64,000 nt of DNA from Bacteroides caccae (GCF_002222615.2 NZ_CP022412.2:3658001-3722000), one strand, 5' to 3'; positions 18,010 through 27,033 are shown, counted from the stretch's first letter. Translations and numbers: made by a program. Notes: generated from the sequence alone by a model not told the origin.

Positions 18010-18025
18010 AATATAATTTGTGGAA

Positions 18026-19345
18026 TTATTTGTTGTTGAAAAGCATATCGCTCAGCGACTGTAATGCTGTCTTCTTGTCACATTCCCGAATGAGGAAAGA
18101 AATGTTGTAGTTACTTCCTCCGAATGAAATCATTCGTACCGGTATGTCACGCATGGCGTCAAGCGCTTTTGCTTCAAAACCGACGTTCTCCCACTCCAGG
18201 TCGCCCACGACGCAGATGATACACATTTCTTTGTCGACGGTCACTGTACCGTATTTCTTCAAGTCATCCAGAATCTCGTTCAGGTGTTTCGTGTTATCTA
18301 TCGTGACAGACACACCGACTTCCGAAGTACAAATCATATCGATCGAAGTCTGGTAACTTTCAAAGATTTCGAATACTTTGCGCAGGAAACCATGAGCAAG
18401 CAACATACGGCTTGACTTGATTTTAATGGCCGTAATGTTATCTTTTGCAGCTACAGCTTTGATTTTCCCTTTCTCTGTGTCATTAGAAATTAATGTCCCC
18501 GGAGCATGCGGATCCATTGTATTCAACAGACGTACAGGGATATTGGCATATTTAGCAGGCTGAATGCAGGTCGGGTGCAGAATTTTTGCACCGAAGTAAG
18601 CCAACTCGGCTGCTTCTTCAAAATGCAACTGGCGAACCGGGGCAGTCTTGTCGACAATGCGCGGGTCGTTGTTGTGCATTCCGTCAATATCTGTCCATAT
18701 CTGGATTTCGGAAGCATTCACGGCTGCACCAATCAGGGAAGCTGTGTAATCGCTGCCACCACGTTGCAGGTTATCGATCTCGCCATAAGCATTGCGGCAG
18801 ATGAAACCTTGTGTGATATAAATATCCATATCCGGATAAAGTTCGAGCTGTGCCTGCAGTTTCTCCTTAATATATACAGGGTCCGGTTCTGCGTTCTTGT
18901 CAGTACGCATGAATTCCAAAGCCGGAAGCAATACTGACTTCACACCACATTCCTGCAGATAGAAGTTCACCATAGCCGTAGAGATAAGCTCTCCCTGTGC
19001 CAAAACCACTTTCTCTTCGAACAAAGTGAAAAGGTCTTTAGTGTAGGAGCGGATGTAGTCGAAGTGAGACTTGATGACTTCCAGACCTTTCTGTTTATAC
19101 TCCTGAGTTGCGTACAGTTCATCAACGTGCTGTTTATATTTAGCCTCCAGCTTATTGATAATCTCGTTGGCACCCTCCGGATTCTTCTTATACAGATAGT
19201 CCGAAATTTCCACCAATGTGTTTGTCGTACCTGACATAGCTGAAAGGACAACAATCTTCTGTTCACCATCGGTAATCAATTTGGCTACTTCCTTCATGCG
19301 CTGAGCAGAACCTACGGAAGTTCCTCCAAACTTTAAAACTTTCAT
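18026..19345 (-). CDS. lysC: Aspartate kinase (monofunctional)
   Basis: 439 aa. The kinase domain starts MKVLKFGGTSVGSAQRMKEV, with the aspartate-binding QRGGSDYTASLIGAAV (about 206-221). Two ACT domains follow from about residue 300 (ITAIKIKSSRMLLAHGF and EMCIICVVGDLEWENVGF), the site of amino-acid feedback. No homoserine dehydrogenase domain is attached. It catalyses the first step of the aspartate family. Neighbouring lysA suggests a lysine/DAP role, though the feedback ligand cannot be read from sequence. Confidence 0.94.
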   Translation of the reverse strand: MKVLKFGGTSVGSAQRMKEVAKLITDGEQKIVVLSAMSGTTNTLVEISDYLYKKNPEGANEIINKLEAKYKQHVDELYATQEYKQKGLEVIKSHFDYIRSYTKDLFTLFEEKVVLAQGELISTAMVNFYLQECGVKSVLLPALEFMRTDKNAEPDPVYIKEKLQAQLELYPDMDIYITQGFICRNAYGEIDNLQRGGSDYTASLIGAAVNASEIQIWTDIDGMHNNDPRIVDKTAPVRQLHFEEAAELAYFGAKILHPTCIQPAKYANIPVRLLNTMDPHAPGTLISNDTEKGKIKAVAAKDNITAIKIKSSRMLLAHGFLRKVFEIFESYQTSIDMICTSEVGVSVTIDNTKHLNEILDDLKKYGTVTVDKEMCIICVVGDLEWENVGFEAKALDAMRDIPVRMISFGGSNYNISFLIRECDKKTALQSLSDMLFNNK

Positions 19346-19358
19346 TTTCGTTACTGTT

Positions 19359-20084
19359 TTAGTTATCTATATTTAAATCTATTTCTATTGTTCTCTGTCG
19401 GGGCATATATTCGTCGGTCACATCGGTGATATGATGTTCGGCACAACGGTATACCCTGCCGGGATATTCTTTCAGTAATTGCAGATTGTGTGTCGTCATC
19501 ACTACGGACGAACCGGTTTCACAAATGTTGTGCAACAATTCTACAATGGACTTACCTGTCTCTACATCCAGGTTTCCGGTCGGTTCATCCGCCAGAATGA
19601 TAGCCGGAGAATTGAGTACGGCACGTGCGATTACGATACGCTGCTGTTCGCCGCCAGAAAGCTCGTTAGGGATTTTATAGCCTTTATTGGACATCCCCAC
19701 TAAATCAAGCACTTCCTCAATACGTTCTTTTATCTCTTGTTTATTCTTCCAGCCGGTGGCACGAAGTACAAACTCCAGATTATTGTACACGGTACGGTCT
19801 GTCAACAGTTGAAAATCCTGAAACACAATGCCTAACTTCCGGCGTAGCTGCGGGATATGCTTACGTTTGATAGAGCGCATATTATAGCCCAGCACTTCCG
19901 CATCACCGTCAATTACGTCCAGTTCGCCATACAAGGTCTTGAGCAGACTTGTTTTTCCGGAGCCTACTTTTCCTATCAGATAGACGAACTCTCCTTTGTG
20001 CAGTTCCAGATTTACACCACTTAGCACACAGAGTTCCTGCTGATGTATTTCTACGTTCTTATATTGAATTAATGCTTCTTCCAT
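19359..20084 (-). CDS. FtsE-like ABC transporter ATP-binding protein
   Basis: 241 aa. Walker A GKVGSGKTSLLK (about 38-49), Q-loop region FQDFQLL, signature LSGGEQQRIVIARA and Walker B IILADEPTGNLD are all present. Closest in pattern to FtsE/LolD-type ATPases that work with an FtsX/MacB-type permease. No permease gene is adjacent, so the partner is elsewhere. The ATG overlaps the end of hisIE by 16 nt, which implies translational coupling despite unrelated function. Confidence 0.85.
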   Translation of the reverse strand: MEEALIQYKNVEIHQQELCVLSGVNLELHKGEFVYLIGKVGSGKTSLLKTLYGELDVIDGDAEVLGYNMRSIKRKHIPQLRRKLGIVFQDFQLLTDRTVYNNLEFVLRATGWKNKQEIKERIEEVLDLVGMSNKGYKIPNELSGGEQQRIVIARAVLNSPAIILADEPTGNLDVETGKSIVELLHNICETGSSVVMTTHNLQLLKEYPGRVYRCAEHHITDVTDEYMPRQRTIEIDLNIDN

Positions 20085-20680
20085 GTACTGCTATGTCTTT
20101 CCTGCAATTCGCGTGCAAGGTCTTCGATGCGGTAACCTTTTGAAGTTAATAATACAATCATGTGATAAATCAAATCGGCTCCTTCGTAAATCAAACGCTC
20201 ATTGGTGCCGTTTGTTGCTTCAATGACAGTTTCTACTGCTTCTTCGCCCACTTTCTGTGCTATCTTATTGATTCCGGATTCGAACAGACTGGTCGTATAA
20301 GAACCTTCCGGCATTTCTTCATGACGTTTGTCAATAAAATCCTGCAATGCTTTCAGAAACATGACCGGTTCTTCATTCTTTTCACCCCAACAAGTATCCG
20401 TACCTGTGTGGCAAACCGGACCTACCGGATTCACCTGTATCAATAACGTATCATTGTCACAATCGGCCTTGATAGAAACGACGTGAAGGAAATTGCCACT
20501 CTCTTCGCCTTTCGTCCAAAGACGGTTCTTTGTTCGGCTGAAAAAAGTTACTTTTCCGGTTTCTACCGTTTTATCATAAGCCTCTTTATTCATGAAGCCC
20601 AGCATCAGGACTTTACATGTTTCGTTGTCCTGTATGATAGCCGGAACGAGTCCGTTCATCTTATAGAAATCCAATTCCAT
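20069..20680 (-). CDS. hisIE: Bifunctional phosphoribosyl-AMP cyclohydrolase / phosphoribosyl-ATP pyrophosphatase
   Basis: 203 aa. The N-terminal HisI half has FFSRTKNRLWTKGEESGN and the metal cysteines in DCDNDTLL..VGPVCHTGTDTCW. The C-terminal HisE half (about 115-203) has KRHEEMPEGSYTTSLF and KVGEEAVETVIEA, a MazG-like metal site. Second and third steps of histidine synthesis. Downstream of hisF in the same direction. Confidence 0.95.
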   Translation of the reverse strand: MELDFYKMNGLVPAIIQDNETCKVLMLGFMNKEAYDKTVETGKVTFFSRTKNRLWTKGEESGNFLHVVSIKADCDNDTLLIQVNPVGPVCHTGTDTCWGEKNEEPVMFLKALQDFIDKRHEEMPEGSYTTSLFESGINKIAQKVGEEAVETVIEATNGTNERLIYEGADLIYHMIVLLTSKGYRIEDLARELQERHSSTWKKH

Positions 20681-20721
20681 TTTATTTTAAGTTCTTAATT
20701 TACTTATTCGCTAATTATGTG

Positions 20722-20808
20722 CAATTATCCAATGACAAATCCTTCGCCGCAGCCTAAAAACCTGTTTTTGCAACGCAACAATTACCTAATGGTAATTCCT
20801 TCGCCGCA
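20722..20808. repeat. Partial duplication of the hisF 3' end
   Basis: A 30-nt stretch at 20722-20751, past the hisF stop, matches 20779-20808 (last hisF codons plus stop) at 25 of 30 bases, 57 bp apart in direct orientation. Confidence 0.6.
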
Positions 20809-21534
20809 AAGATACGATTTTAATTCGGGAATTTTTATTTCTCCGAAGTGAAAAACACTGGCAGCCAGTGCCGCATCTGCTTTTCCTTGCAAAAAAACGT
20901 CACGGAAGTGCTCTTTGCAGCCTGCACCTCCCGAAGCAATCACAGGAACCGAAAGTTGTCCAGCCAAAGCGGCAAGTGCCTCGTTCGCATATCCGGTCTT
21001 TACTCCGTCATGATTCATGCTCGTAAAAAGGATTTCTCCGGCCCCACGTTCCTGTGCTTCTTTTGTCCAGTCAAACAGATCCTTGTCAGTTTCAATACGT
21101 CCACCATTCAGGTAGCATTTCCAGCCTTTTTCCGTTTGCTTGGCGTCTACTGCCAACACACAAACCTGCGAACCGAAATTCTTGGCAATCTCGTCAATCA
21201 ACTGCGGGTTGCGGATAGCAGACGAATTGATAGAAATCTTATCGGCGCCGGCATTCAACAGACGGTCCACATCACTCAATTCATTGATTCCACCGCCTAC
21301 GGTAAACGGAATATTGATATTGGCAGCAATCCGTTTTACCAATTCCGTAAAAGTCTTACGCCCCTCATGGCTGGCAGTAATATCCAGGAAAACAAGTTCA
21401 TCAGCTCCCTGTTCACTATAAGCACGTCCCAATTCCACCGGATCACCGGCCTGGCGCAAATTTACAAAATTCGTTCCTTTCACGGTTTGTCCGTCTTTGA
21501 TGTCCAGACAAGGTACTATTCTTTTTGCTAACAC
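20782..21534 (-). CDS. hisF: Imidazole glycerol phosphate synthase cyclase subunit
   Basis: 250 aa from a GTG at 21534, giving (V/M)[14 protein letters not shown], where the family normally begins. An upstream ATG at 21567 adds 11 residues with no family match, so the GTG is preferred. TIM barrel with the two catalytic aspartates in CLDIKDG (Asp11 area) and [10 protein letters not shown], and phosphate sites [10 protein letters not shown] and IASGGAG. It works with HisH, encoded two genes upstream. Confidence 0.92.
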   Translation of the reverse strand: MLAKRIVPCLDIKDGQTVKGTNFVNLRQAGDPVELGRAYSEQGADELVFLDITASHEGRKTFTELVKRIAANINIPFTVGGGINELSDVDRLLNAGADKISINSSAIRNPQLIDEIAKNFGSQVCVLAVDAKQTEKGWKCYLNGGRIETDKDLFDWTKEAQERGAGEILFTSMNHDGVKTGYANEALAALAGQLSVPVIASGGAGCKEHFRDVFLQGKADAALAASVFHFGEIKIPELKSYLCGEGITIR

Positions 21535-21586
21535 AATCCTATTTTTATTTACTGTTTGACAATTCAAAATCAGACTTTCAAAAGTC

Positions 21587-22309
21587 TCAATCCAAAAAGA
21601 TTCTCAAGTCTTGCAGGGTGAGATGTCCTTCATAAAGAGCTTTTCCAAAGATTACTCCGGGCACTCCGGCTTCGTTCAAAGCAATAATGTCATCGACATT
21701 ACTTACCCCGCCGCTGGCCATTAGATAGAGATCGGGGAATTTTTCCAGCATTTCTTTGTACAAGTCAATAGAGGGGCCTTTCAGCATCCCGTCGCAACTG
21801 ATGTCCGTGCAGATCACTTTCCGGACACCTTTATTTATATAGTCTTCGAGGAACGGGAAAAGTTCACAGGCGCTTTCGTCTTTCCAACCGTTTACGGCTA
21901 TCTTATGTTCCTTTACGTCCGCTCCCAATATGATTTTCTCACTTCCATACACTTCCAGCCAATGACAGAACAGTTCGGGGTCTTTCACGGCAATACTGCC
22001 GCCCGTCACCATTTGCGCACCGCTTTCGAAAGCTATTTTCAAATCTTCATCACTCTTTACTCCGCCGCCAAAATCTATTATCAAGGAAGTACGGGTAGCG
22101 ATTTGTTCCAATACTCGATGATTGATTACATGGTGAGAAGCAGCTCCGTCCAAGTCCACCACATGAAGTCTGCGAACACCGTTCGCTTCAAATTCCTTGG
22201 CAACTTCCACCGGATTTTCGTTATATACTTTCTTACTGTCGTAATCTCCCTGGGAAAGGCGTACACACTTTCCGTCAATAATATCAATGGCTGGAATAAT
22301 TTCTATCAT
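21587..22309 (-). CDS. hisA: ProFAR isomerase
   Basis: 240 aa TIM barrel: [20 protein letters not shown] at the N-terminus, phosphate site [19 protein letters not shown] and catalytic Asp in [15 protein letters not shown]. Catalyses the ring-opening isomerisation in histidine synthesis. Between hisH and hisF, in the usual Bacteroides order. The 139-nt gap before it holds a 22-bp-period repeat array. Confidence 0.95.
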   Translation of the reverse strand: MIEIIPAIDIIDGKCVRLSQGDYDSKKVYNENPVEVAKEFEANGVRRLHVVDLDGAASHHVINHRVLEQIATRTSLIIDFGGGVKSDEDLKIAFESGAQMVTGGSIAVKDPELFCHWLEVYGSEKIILGADVKEHKIAVNGWKDESACELFPFLEDYINKGVRKVICTDISCDGMLKGPSIDLYKEMLEKFPDLYLMASGGVSNVDDIIALNEAGVPGVIFGKALYEGHLTLQDLRIFLD

Positions 22310-22399
22310 CTATTATTTATTTGCTATTTGACAATTTACAGTTCTCTTATTACTACCTCTTTCCAATCTGTTCAACACCGCTTTTTATCCCCTCAAAAA

Positions 22400-22456
22400 G
22401 TTTATTATAAACGATGAACGAGTTTATTATAAATTATGGTGGAGTTTATTATAGAT
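22400..22456. repeat. 22-bp-period palindrome array, family A (3 copies)
   Basis: GTTTATTATAAAC at 22400, GTTTATTATAAAT at 22422 and GTTTATTATAGAT at 22444, exactly 22 bp apart, with unrelated 9-bp spacers. The core is a perfect palindrome around a central T. The third copy includes the hisH stop codon. Confidence 0.85.
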
Positions 22457-23039
22457 TCAGAAAGTTCGTCAAAATCTTCTCTCCCGTCTTACCGCTTTTC
22501 TCCGGATGAAACTGGGTGGCATAAAAGTTATCTTTATGCAAGGCAGCACTAAACGGATGAATATAATCAGTCGTAGCGGCAGTAAAGTTGCAAGTCGGCA
22601 CATAAAAGCTATGCACGAAGTAGACAAATTCTTCTTCGGTAAATCCTTCAAAGAGTTTGCTGTTCGTTTTGCCGATTGTATTCCACCCCATGTGCGGCAC
22701 CTTATCTTCGTGCCTTTGCGGAACAAAACGTTTCACATCCACATCAAAAATATTCAGGCAATCCACTCCTCCTTCTTCAGAATAACGGCACATCAACTGC
22801 ATACCGAGACAAATTCCGAGCACAGGCTGACGCAGGTTCTTTATCAGTTCGTCCAATCCTGTCGCTTTCAAGTGGTTCATGGTAGTTTCCGCCTCTCCTA
22901 CTCCGGGGAAAATTACTTTATCGGCCGACTGGAGTTCTTCTTTATCGGCAGTAATCACTGCTTCCACCCCCAACCGTTTCAATGCATAATCCACAGAACG
23001 GATATTGCCGGCATTGTATTTTACGACTGCTACTTTCAT
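22449..23039 (-). CDS. hisH: Imidazole glycerol phosphate synthase glutaminase subunit
   Basis: 196 aa class I glutamine amidotransferase. The nucleophile Cys is in LGICLGMQLMC (about 74-84), and the His/Glu pair in ATQFHPEKSGKTG near the C-terminus. It supplies ammonia to HisF. It overlaps purU upstream by one base. Its last codons and stop lie inside the repeat array at 22400-22456. Confidence 0.95.
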   Translation of the reverse strand: MKVAVVKYNAGNIRSVDYALKRLGVEAVITADKEELQSADKVIFPGVGEAETTMNHLKATGLDELIKNLRQPVLGICLGMQLMCRYSEEGGVDCLNIFDVDVKRFVPQRHEDKVPHMGWNTIGKTNSKLFEGFTEEEFVYFVHSFYVPTCNFTAATTDYIHPFSAALHKDNFYATQFHPEKSGKTGEKILTNFLNL

Positions 23040-23896
23040 CAGCTAAATATTACTGTTTTATTTTTATAGGCCAAAACTTTACGTTCAATGTGCTTCTGTA
23101 CCGCACGCGAGAGAACGATTTTCTCCAAGTCCTTTCCTTTGTTTACAAGATCTTCAATAGAATCTTTATGAGTGATACGCACTACATCCTGTTCGATAAT
23201 CGGACCTGCATCCAACTCTGTCGTTACGTAATGGCTTGTTGCACCAATAATCTTCACACCTCTCTGGAAGGCGGCGTGATATGGTTTCGCACCGACGAAC
23301 GCAGGAAGGAAAGAATGATGAATATTGATTATTTTATTCGGATAAGCATTAATCATCTGTTCGGAAATCACTTGCATATAGCGTGCCAGTACGATAAATG
23401 TAATTTTATGTTTGGCAAGCAGTTCCATTTCCTTACGCTCCTGTTCTTCTTTTGTCTCTTTAGTAATAGGGAACAGATAGAAAGGGATACCGAAACGTTC
23501 GGCTACATGTTGCAAATCGGGGTGGTTGCTTATTATAAGAGGTATCTCCACATTCCACTCTCCGGCTGTATAGCGAGCCAGCATATCAAAAAGACAATGC
23601 GACAGCTTAGAAACGAAAATTGCCATACGCGGTTTTACATCCGAAAAATAAAGGCGGAAATCCATTTCGTACTTTTGGCCGTAAAGTGTTCTGAAATAAT
23701 CTTCAATCTTTTCCTGGGGAACCAGAAAGTCTCTCAATTCCCATTCAATACGCATGAAGAAGATGTTTTCTACATGGTCTACATATTGATCCAAATAGAT
23801 AATATTTCCTTTGTTTACCGTAATAAAGTCTGTCACTTCCGCAAGGATTCCCGGTTTGTCGGGACAGTGCAATAACAGTTTGGCTGTTGTCATCAT
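23039..23896 (-). CDS. purU: Formyltetrahydrofolate deformylase
   Basis: 285 aa. An N-terminal ACT domain (LLLHCPDKPGILAEVTDFI, about 7-25) is followed by a formyltransferase-like domain with NHPDLQHVAERFGIPF, the catalytic motif NIHHSFLPAFVGAKPYHAAF and the Asp in ELDAGPIIEQDV. It releases formate from 10-formyl-THF to balance the one-carbon pool. First gene of the purU-hisH pair; it abuts hisH with a 1-nt overlap. Confidence 0.93.
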   Translation of the reverse strand: MMTTAKLLLHCPDKPGILAEVTDFITVNKGNIIYLDQYVDHVENIFFMRIEWELRDFLVPQEKIEDYFRTLYGQKYEMDFRLYFSDVKPRMAIFVSKLSHCLFDMLARYTAGEWNVEIPLIISNHPDLQHVAERFGIPFYLFPITKETKEEQERKEMELLAKHKITFIVLARYMQVISEQMINAYPNKIINIHHSFLPAFVGAKPYHAAFQRGVKIIGATSHYVTTELDAGPIIEQDVVRITHKDSIEDLVNKGKDLEKIVLSRAVQKHIERKVLAYKNKTVIFS

Positions 23897-24081
23897 TCTT
23901 TTTACTAATTTACGATTCCCGGCAGAATATTTTCCACCTTTCTTATTTTAGTCCGCAAAAATAACGATTTATTGCAAAATTACGAATTATTCAAGCAGAA
24001 AGTTGATATAAAAACGGTGGTTTCTTACAGATAGAAAGAAATCGGGAACTATTTTCTATGAAGAGGATGACAAACTTCAGG

Positions 24082-24160
24082 ATAGTGACGCTATTGTCTT
24101 CGGATAACGTCACTATCTCATTATAATGGCGTCACTATGACAACCGGATAGCGTCATTAT
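24082..24160. repeat. 22-bp-period palindrome array, family B (4 copies, first inverted)
   Basis: Cores at 24082 (ATAGTGACGCTAT, the reverse complement form), 24104 (ATAACGTCACTAT), 24126 (ATGGCGTCACTAT) and 24148 (ATAGCGTCATTAT). The steps are exactly 22 bp and the 9-bp spacers differ. It lies in the 442-nt gap between purU and tRNA-Asp, which otherwise holds only the tRNA promoter. Confidence 0.85.
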
Positions 24161-24265
24161 CCTGAGAGAAGAAAAAACAATATTTTTTTTCATTACAAAA
24201 GTACTCAAAATGAGGCACTAAACGTTCTTCTCGTTTTTTCTTGAAAAAAACTTTTCTCAAAACGC

Positions 24266-24295
24266 TTGCAGATTTACAAAAAACAACTACCTTTG
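24266..24295 (+). promoter_or_regulatory. Promoter of the tRNA-Asp pair
   Basis: TTG (24266-24268), 19-nt spacer, TACCTTTG (24288-24295), which fits the Bacteroides -33/-7 pattern. Transcription would start about 35 nt before the first tRNA. Confidence 0.7.
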
Positions 24296-24338
24296 CACCC
24301 GCAATCGAGAGAGATGCAGATTAACAAAATGAAATTCT

Positions 24339-24412
24339 GGTGCGTTAGTTCAGTTGGTTAGAATACATGCCTGTCACGCATGGGGTCACGGGTTCGAGTC
24401 CCGTACGCACCG
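24339..24412 (+). tRNA. tRNA-Asp (GUC)
   Basis: 74 nt. Acceptor GGTGCGT pairs with ACGCACC, the T arm is GGGTTCGAGTCCC and the anticodon loop CTGTCAC has anticodon GTC. CCA is not encoded. Confidence 0.97.
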
Positions 24413-24466
24413 CTTCTTTACTAGAGAGGTGGAAAGAAATAAAATGAGTTAGTCTAAATAAAATTT

Positions 24467-24540
24467 GGTGCGTTAGTTCAGTTGGTTAGAATACATGCCT
24501 GTCACGCATGGGGTCACGGGTTCGAGTCCCGTACGCACCG
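24467..24540 (+). tRNA. tRNA-Asp (GUC), second identical copy
   Basis: Identical in all 74 nt to the copy at 24339 and 54 nt downstream of it; probably cut from one transcript. Both are followed by CTTCTT. Confidence 0.97.
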
Positions 24541-24557
24541 CTTCTTAAGAAAAGGAA

Positions 24558-24598
24558 AAAGTTCTGTAAACATTGAATTACAGAGCTTTTTTCTTTTA
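24558..24598 (+). terminator. Terminator of the tRNA-Asp operon
   Basis: AAGTTCTGTAA / TTACAGAGCTT stem with an 8-nt loop, then TTTTCTTTT. Confidence 0.8.
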
Positions 24599-24766
24599 TC
24601 ACTCCCTCCTGCACACACCGAGCACATCAAAAGATATTTTTTTTTCATACATAAGTTTATGATGCCGTACTAATAAAGGCTATAATGGAAAATATAACAG
24701 AAAGGTTATACATCACATGAGATAATAACAATTAAATAAAAACGTTCTACAATCAATTAAATATAG

Positions 24767-24774
24767 TATCTTCG
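24767..24774 (+). promoter_or_regulatory. Probable -7 box of the DJ-1/PfpI gene
   Basis: TATCTTCG, one mismatch to TAnnTTTG, 25 nt before the ATG. Confidence 0.4.
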
Positions 24775-24799
24775 TACACGCAAAAAGATAGAAGTTTAT

Positions 24800-25396
24800 A
24801 TGAAAGAAGTAATATTTGTAATTCTAGAAGGTTTCGCCGACTGGGAAGGTGCATATATAGCTACCTGTTTGAATCAGGGAGTCAAGCCCGGAAATCCTAT
24901 TAGTTATAAAGTGAAAACTTTATCAATAACCAAAGAACCTGTAAGTTCAATAGGTGGATTCAAGGTGCTGCCCGATTACGGGCTCAACGATATGCCGGAA
25001 AATTATGCCGGTTTGGTATTAATTGGAGGAATGAATTGGTTCTCACCTCTAGGTGAACTAATAGTTCCACTTGTAGAAAAAGCAGTAAAAGAGAATAAGT
25101 TAGTTGCCGGAATATGCAATGCTTCTGTATTTCTTGGTATGCATGGTTTTCTTAATGAGGTTAAGCATACCAGCAATACACTCGATTATTTAAAACAGTA
25201 TGCCGGAGACAAATATACAGGCGATTCCAACTATATCAACAAACAGGCTGTAAGGGACGGAAATATTGTAACTGCCAACGGAACCGGGCAACTGGAATTT
25301 TGCAAGGAAATATTATATGCATTAGAAGCGGATACAACCGATGCGATAGAAGAAAGTTATCTGTTTTACAAAAATGGATTCTGCCCGGAGACATAA
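24800..25396 (+). CDS. DJ-1/PfpI family protein
   Basis: 198 aa, class I glutamine-amidotransferase-like fold. The nucleophile-elbow cysteine is in VAGICNASVFLG (about 112-123), with the family Glu in ILEGFADWEGAY (about 8-19) and IGGMNWFSP as the strand before the active site. Proteins of this group include chaperone/glyoxalase and protease-like members, and the substrate cannot be told. It stands alone on the plus strand, apart from the leftward genes that follow. Confidence 0.82.
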   Translation: MKEVIFVILEGFADWEGAYIATCLNQGVKPGNPISYKVKTLSITKEPVSSIGGFKVLPDYGLNDMPENYAGLVLIGGMNWFSPLGELIVPLVEKAVKENKLVAGICNASVFLGMHGFLNEVKHTSNTLDYLKQYAGDKYTGDSNYINKQAVRDGNIVTANGTGQLEFCKEILYALEADTTDAIEESYLFYKNGFCPET

Positions 25397-25633
25397 AACG
25401 AATGAAAGAATGACCATTCTTAAAAAAAGAATATTTAAACAATCAGAATGGTTACAATTGTACTACGTCTAAGAGAAATAGGTCTGTATTTATACATATT
25501 ATTGCATTGAGCGATACAATTTAGTCGCCAATTCATTGTTTTTTTAAATCGCTATTCTTTTATAAAATCTTAAAAATAGTACATTGAGACTATAAAAGCT
25601 CTGTCACTCAATTTCTCTTATGTACTATGAGTT

Positions 25634-26056
25634 CTATTCTACGATAAAGCTCTCCGATTTGAAATTACTATAAAACCTACCGGAAGTTGCCGTAAATTTC
25701 AATACACAATAGTCGGAGTCGGTAACACCTTCGGGATAATACATTATATCGCCTTCCTGCCATATCATCTCTTTACTGACACTATCAACCAACACTTCCA
25801 TGGTACCGCGCAACATTACTCCCCGAAAGAAGCGGTTATCACAAAAGTAAATACAGGCATGACTGTTCTTCCGGTATTGTGCAACACGCATTGACGAAGT
25901 ATTCGTTGTCAGATAAATCGTTTTTATCCCTTCCCTTTTCCGGGGTTGCAACATGGCTTTGATATTGGGAAATCCTTCGCTGTCTATGGAACCGATAAAG
26001 GCTGTTTTCTGCTTGTCAATCATGGTTCCCACCGTTTTTTCTACATCTCTCATCAT
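25634..26056 (-). CDS. Pyridoxamine 5'-phosphate oxidase-like flavin protein
   Basis: 140 aa split-barrel protein. IDKQKTAFIGSIDSEGFPNIKAM (here cited by its parts DKQKTAFIGSID and GFPNIKAM, about 18-37) is the FMN-side strand pair, followed by IYLTTNTSSMRVAQYRKN and VMLRGTMEVL. This is the general stress protein 26/PNPOx-like pattern, so it probably binds FMN or F420/haem, and true PNPOx activity is unlikely. Downstream of and co-directional with the AraC regulator at 26146, which is a possible controller. A TACTTTTG box (26086-26093 on minus) lies 30 nt before the start. Confidence 0.78.
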   Translation of the reverse strand: MMRDVEKTVGTMIDKQKTAFIGSIDSEGFPNIKAMLQPRKREGIKTIYLTTNTSSMRVAQYRKNSHACIYFCDNRFFRGVMLRGTMEVLVDSVSKEMIWQEGDIMYYPEGVTDSDYCVLKFTATSGRFYSNFKSESFIVE

Positions 26057-26145
26057 TTAATAATTTAATTGGTTATTATTTGATGCAAAAGTAAGGATAT
26101 TGAGCAGAGCCGATGCAATAAAAAGAAAGGGAGAAATAGTACTTT

Positions 26146-27033
26146 TTACGGTTTATACTTTTTACGGTAAAGCAAGGGAGTTTCTCCCGTATGCTGCCGG
26201 AAGCGGCGGATAAAATAAGAAACCGTTGAAAAATGAAGCTCAAACGCAATATCCGATATCGGAGCGTCTGTATAAGCAAGTAATCTCTTAGCCTCATCTA
26301 TCACTTTATTCTGAATGTATTGTTTCGCACTACCCCCCATTACCGACGTTATGATTTCATTCAGGTAATTGGGAGTGATGCAAAGTTTATCCGCATAAAA
26401 CTGAACGGAATGTTGTTCCTTCAAATGGGTTCCGACCAAATGGATGAATCTGTCTATATGAGTATTATTGATTTCTTTATCTGTGGGGATTTCTTCGTTT
26501 GAAACCGCCTTCTGATACGCCCGCTCCAACAGCATTAGAACTTCATACAGCAATGCCCTCAAAACATGCACGTCATTATCATTCTGTTTGTAAGAGTCAA
26601 TCTCCGTTTTGATATTGTGTAATACTTGAAGGACACGTGTATAAAGTTCGTCTGGAAGATGCAGTTTGGCTGATGTCTTTTCCGGTTTGAAAAACGCAAG
26701 ATGCCGGACAAACATGGAATCTCTAAAGAGGGACGATAAAAACTCATCTTCAAAAATCAAGGCATATCCATTTGTTATATGACGCGTATCCCAGTTCCGA
26801 ATCTCTCCCGCTTTTGAGAAAAACACATCTTGAGGGAAAGCTTCATAAGTACGGTTGTCAATGGAAAAGCTCCCCTCTCCTTCCGTTATAAAAGTAATGT
26901 CATAATAAGTCAATGTATGGACGGAACTTTCAGCCAGGAACTTCTTCACATATTTCAGTTCGACGACATCAATCAAAAGTTCACTGCCATACTTATTTTT
27001 GTGGAAAGTATATCGGGGTATCGAGTTCTTCAT
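26146..27033 (-). CDS. AraC-family transcriptional regulator
   Basis: 295 aa from MKNSIPRYTF (27033); a start 4 codons earlier is possible. Residues about 20-150 form a cupin-like sensor (YDITFITEGEGSFSIDNRTY). The last 100 residues hold the double HTH: LCITPNYLNEIITSVMG (helix pair one) and ISDIAFELHFSTVSYFIRRF (second recognition helix), ending in the family's GETPLLYRKKY. It resembles regulators of efflux or oxidoreductase genes and lies between a PNPOx-like gene and a MATE gene, either of which it may control. Confidence 0.88.
   Translation of the reverse strand: MKNSIPRYTFHKNKYGSELLIDVVELKYVKKFLAESSVHTLTYYDITFITEGEGSFSIDNRTYEAFPQDVFFSKAGEIRNWDTRHITNGYALIFEDEFLSSLFRDSMFVRHLAFFKPEKTSAKLHLPDELYTRVLQVLHNIKTEIDSYKQNDNDVHVLRALLYEVLMLLERAYQKAVSNEEIPTDKEINNTHIDRFIHLVGTHLKEQHSVQFYADKLCITPNYLNEIITSVMGGSAKQYIQNKVIDEAKRLLAYTDAPISDIAFELHFSTVSYFIRRFRQHTGETPLLYRKKYKP

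Noticed and set aside
17948..18025. Lysine riboswitch before lysA
   Set aside because: Only 78 nt with one simple hairpin; the large conserved L-box structure does not fit.
22400..22456. A small CRISPR array
   Set aside because: Repeats are 13 bp and spacers 9 bp, far below CRISPR sizes, and no cas genes are present.
24339..24540. Integration site at tRNA-Asp
   Set aside because: The two tRNAs are complete and no integrase or 3' tRNA fragment is visible nearby.
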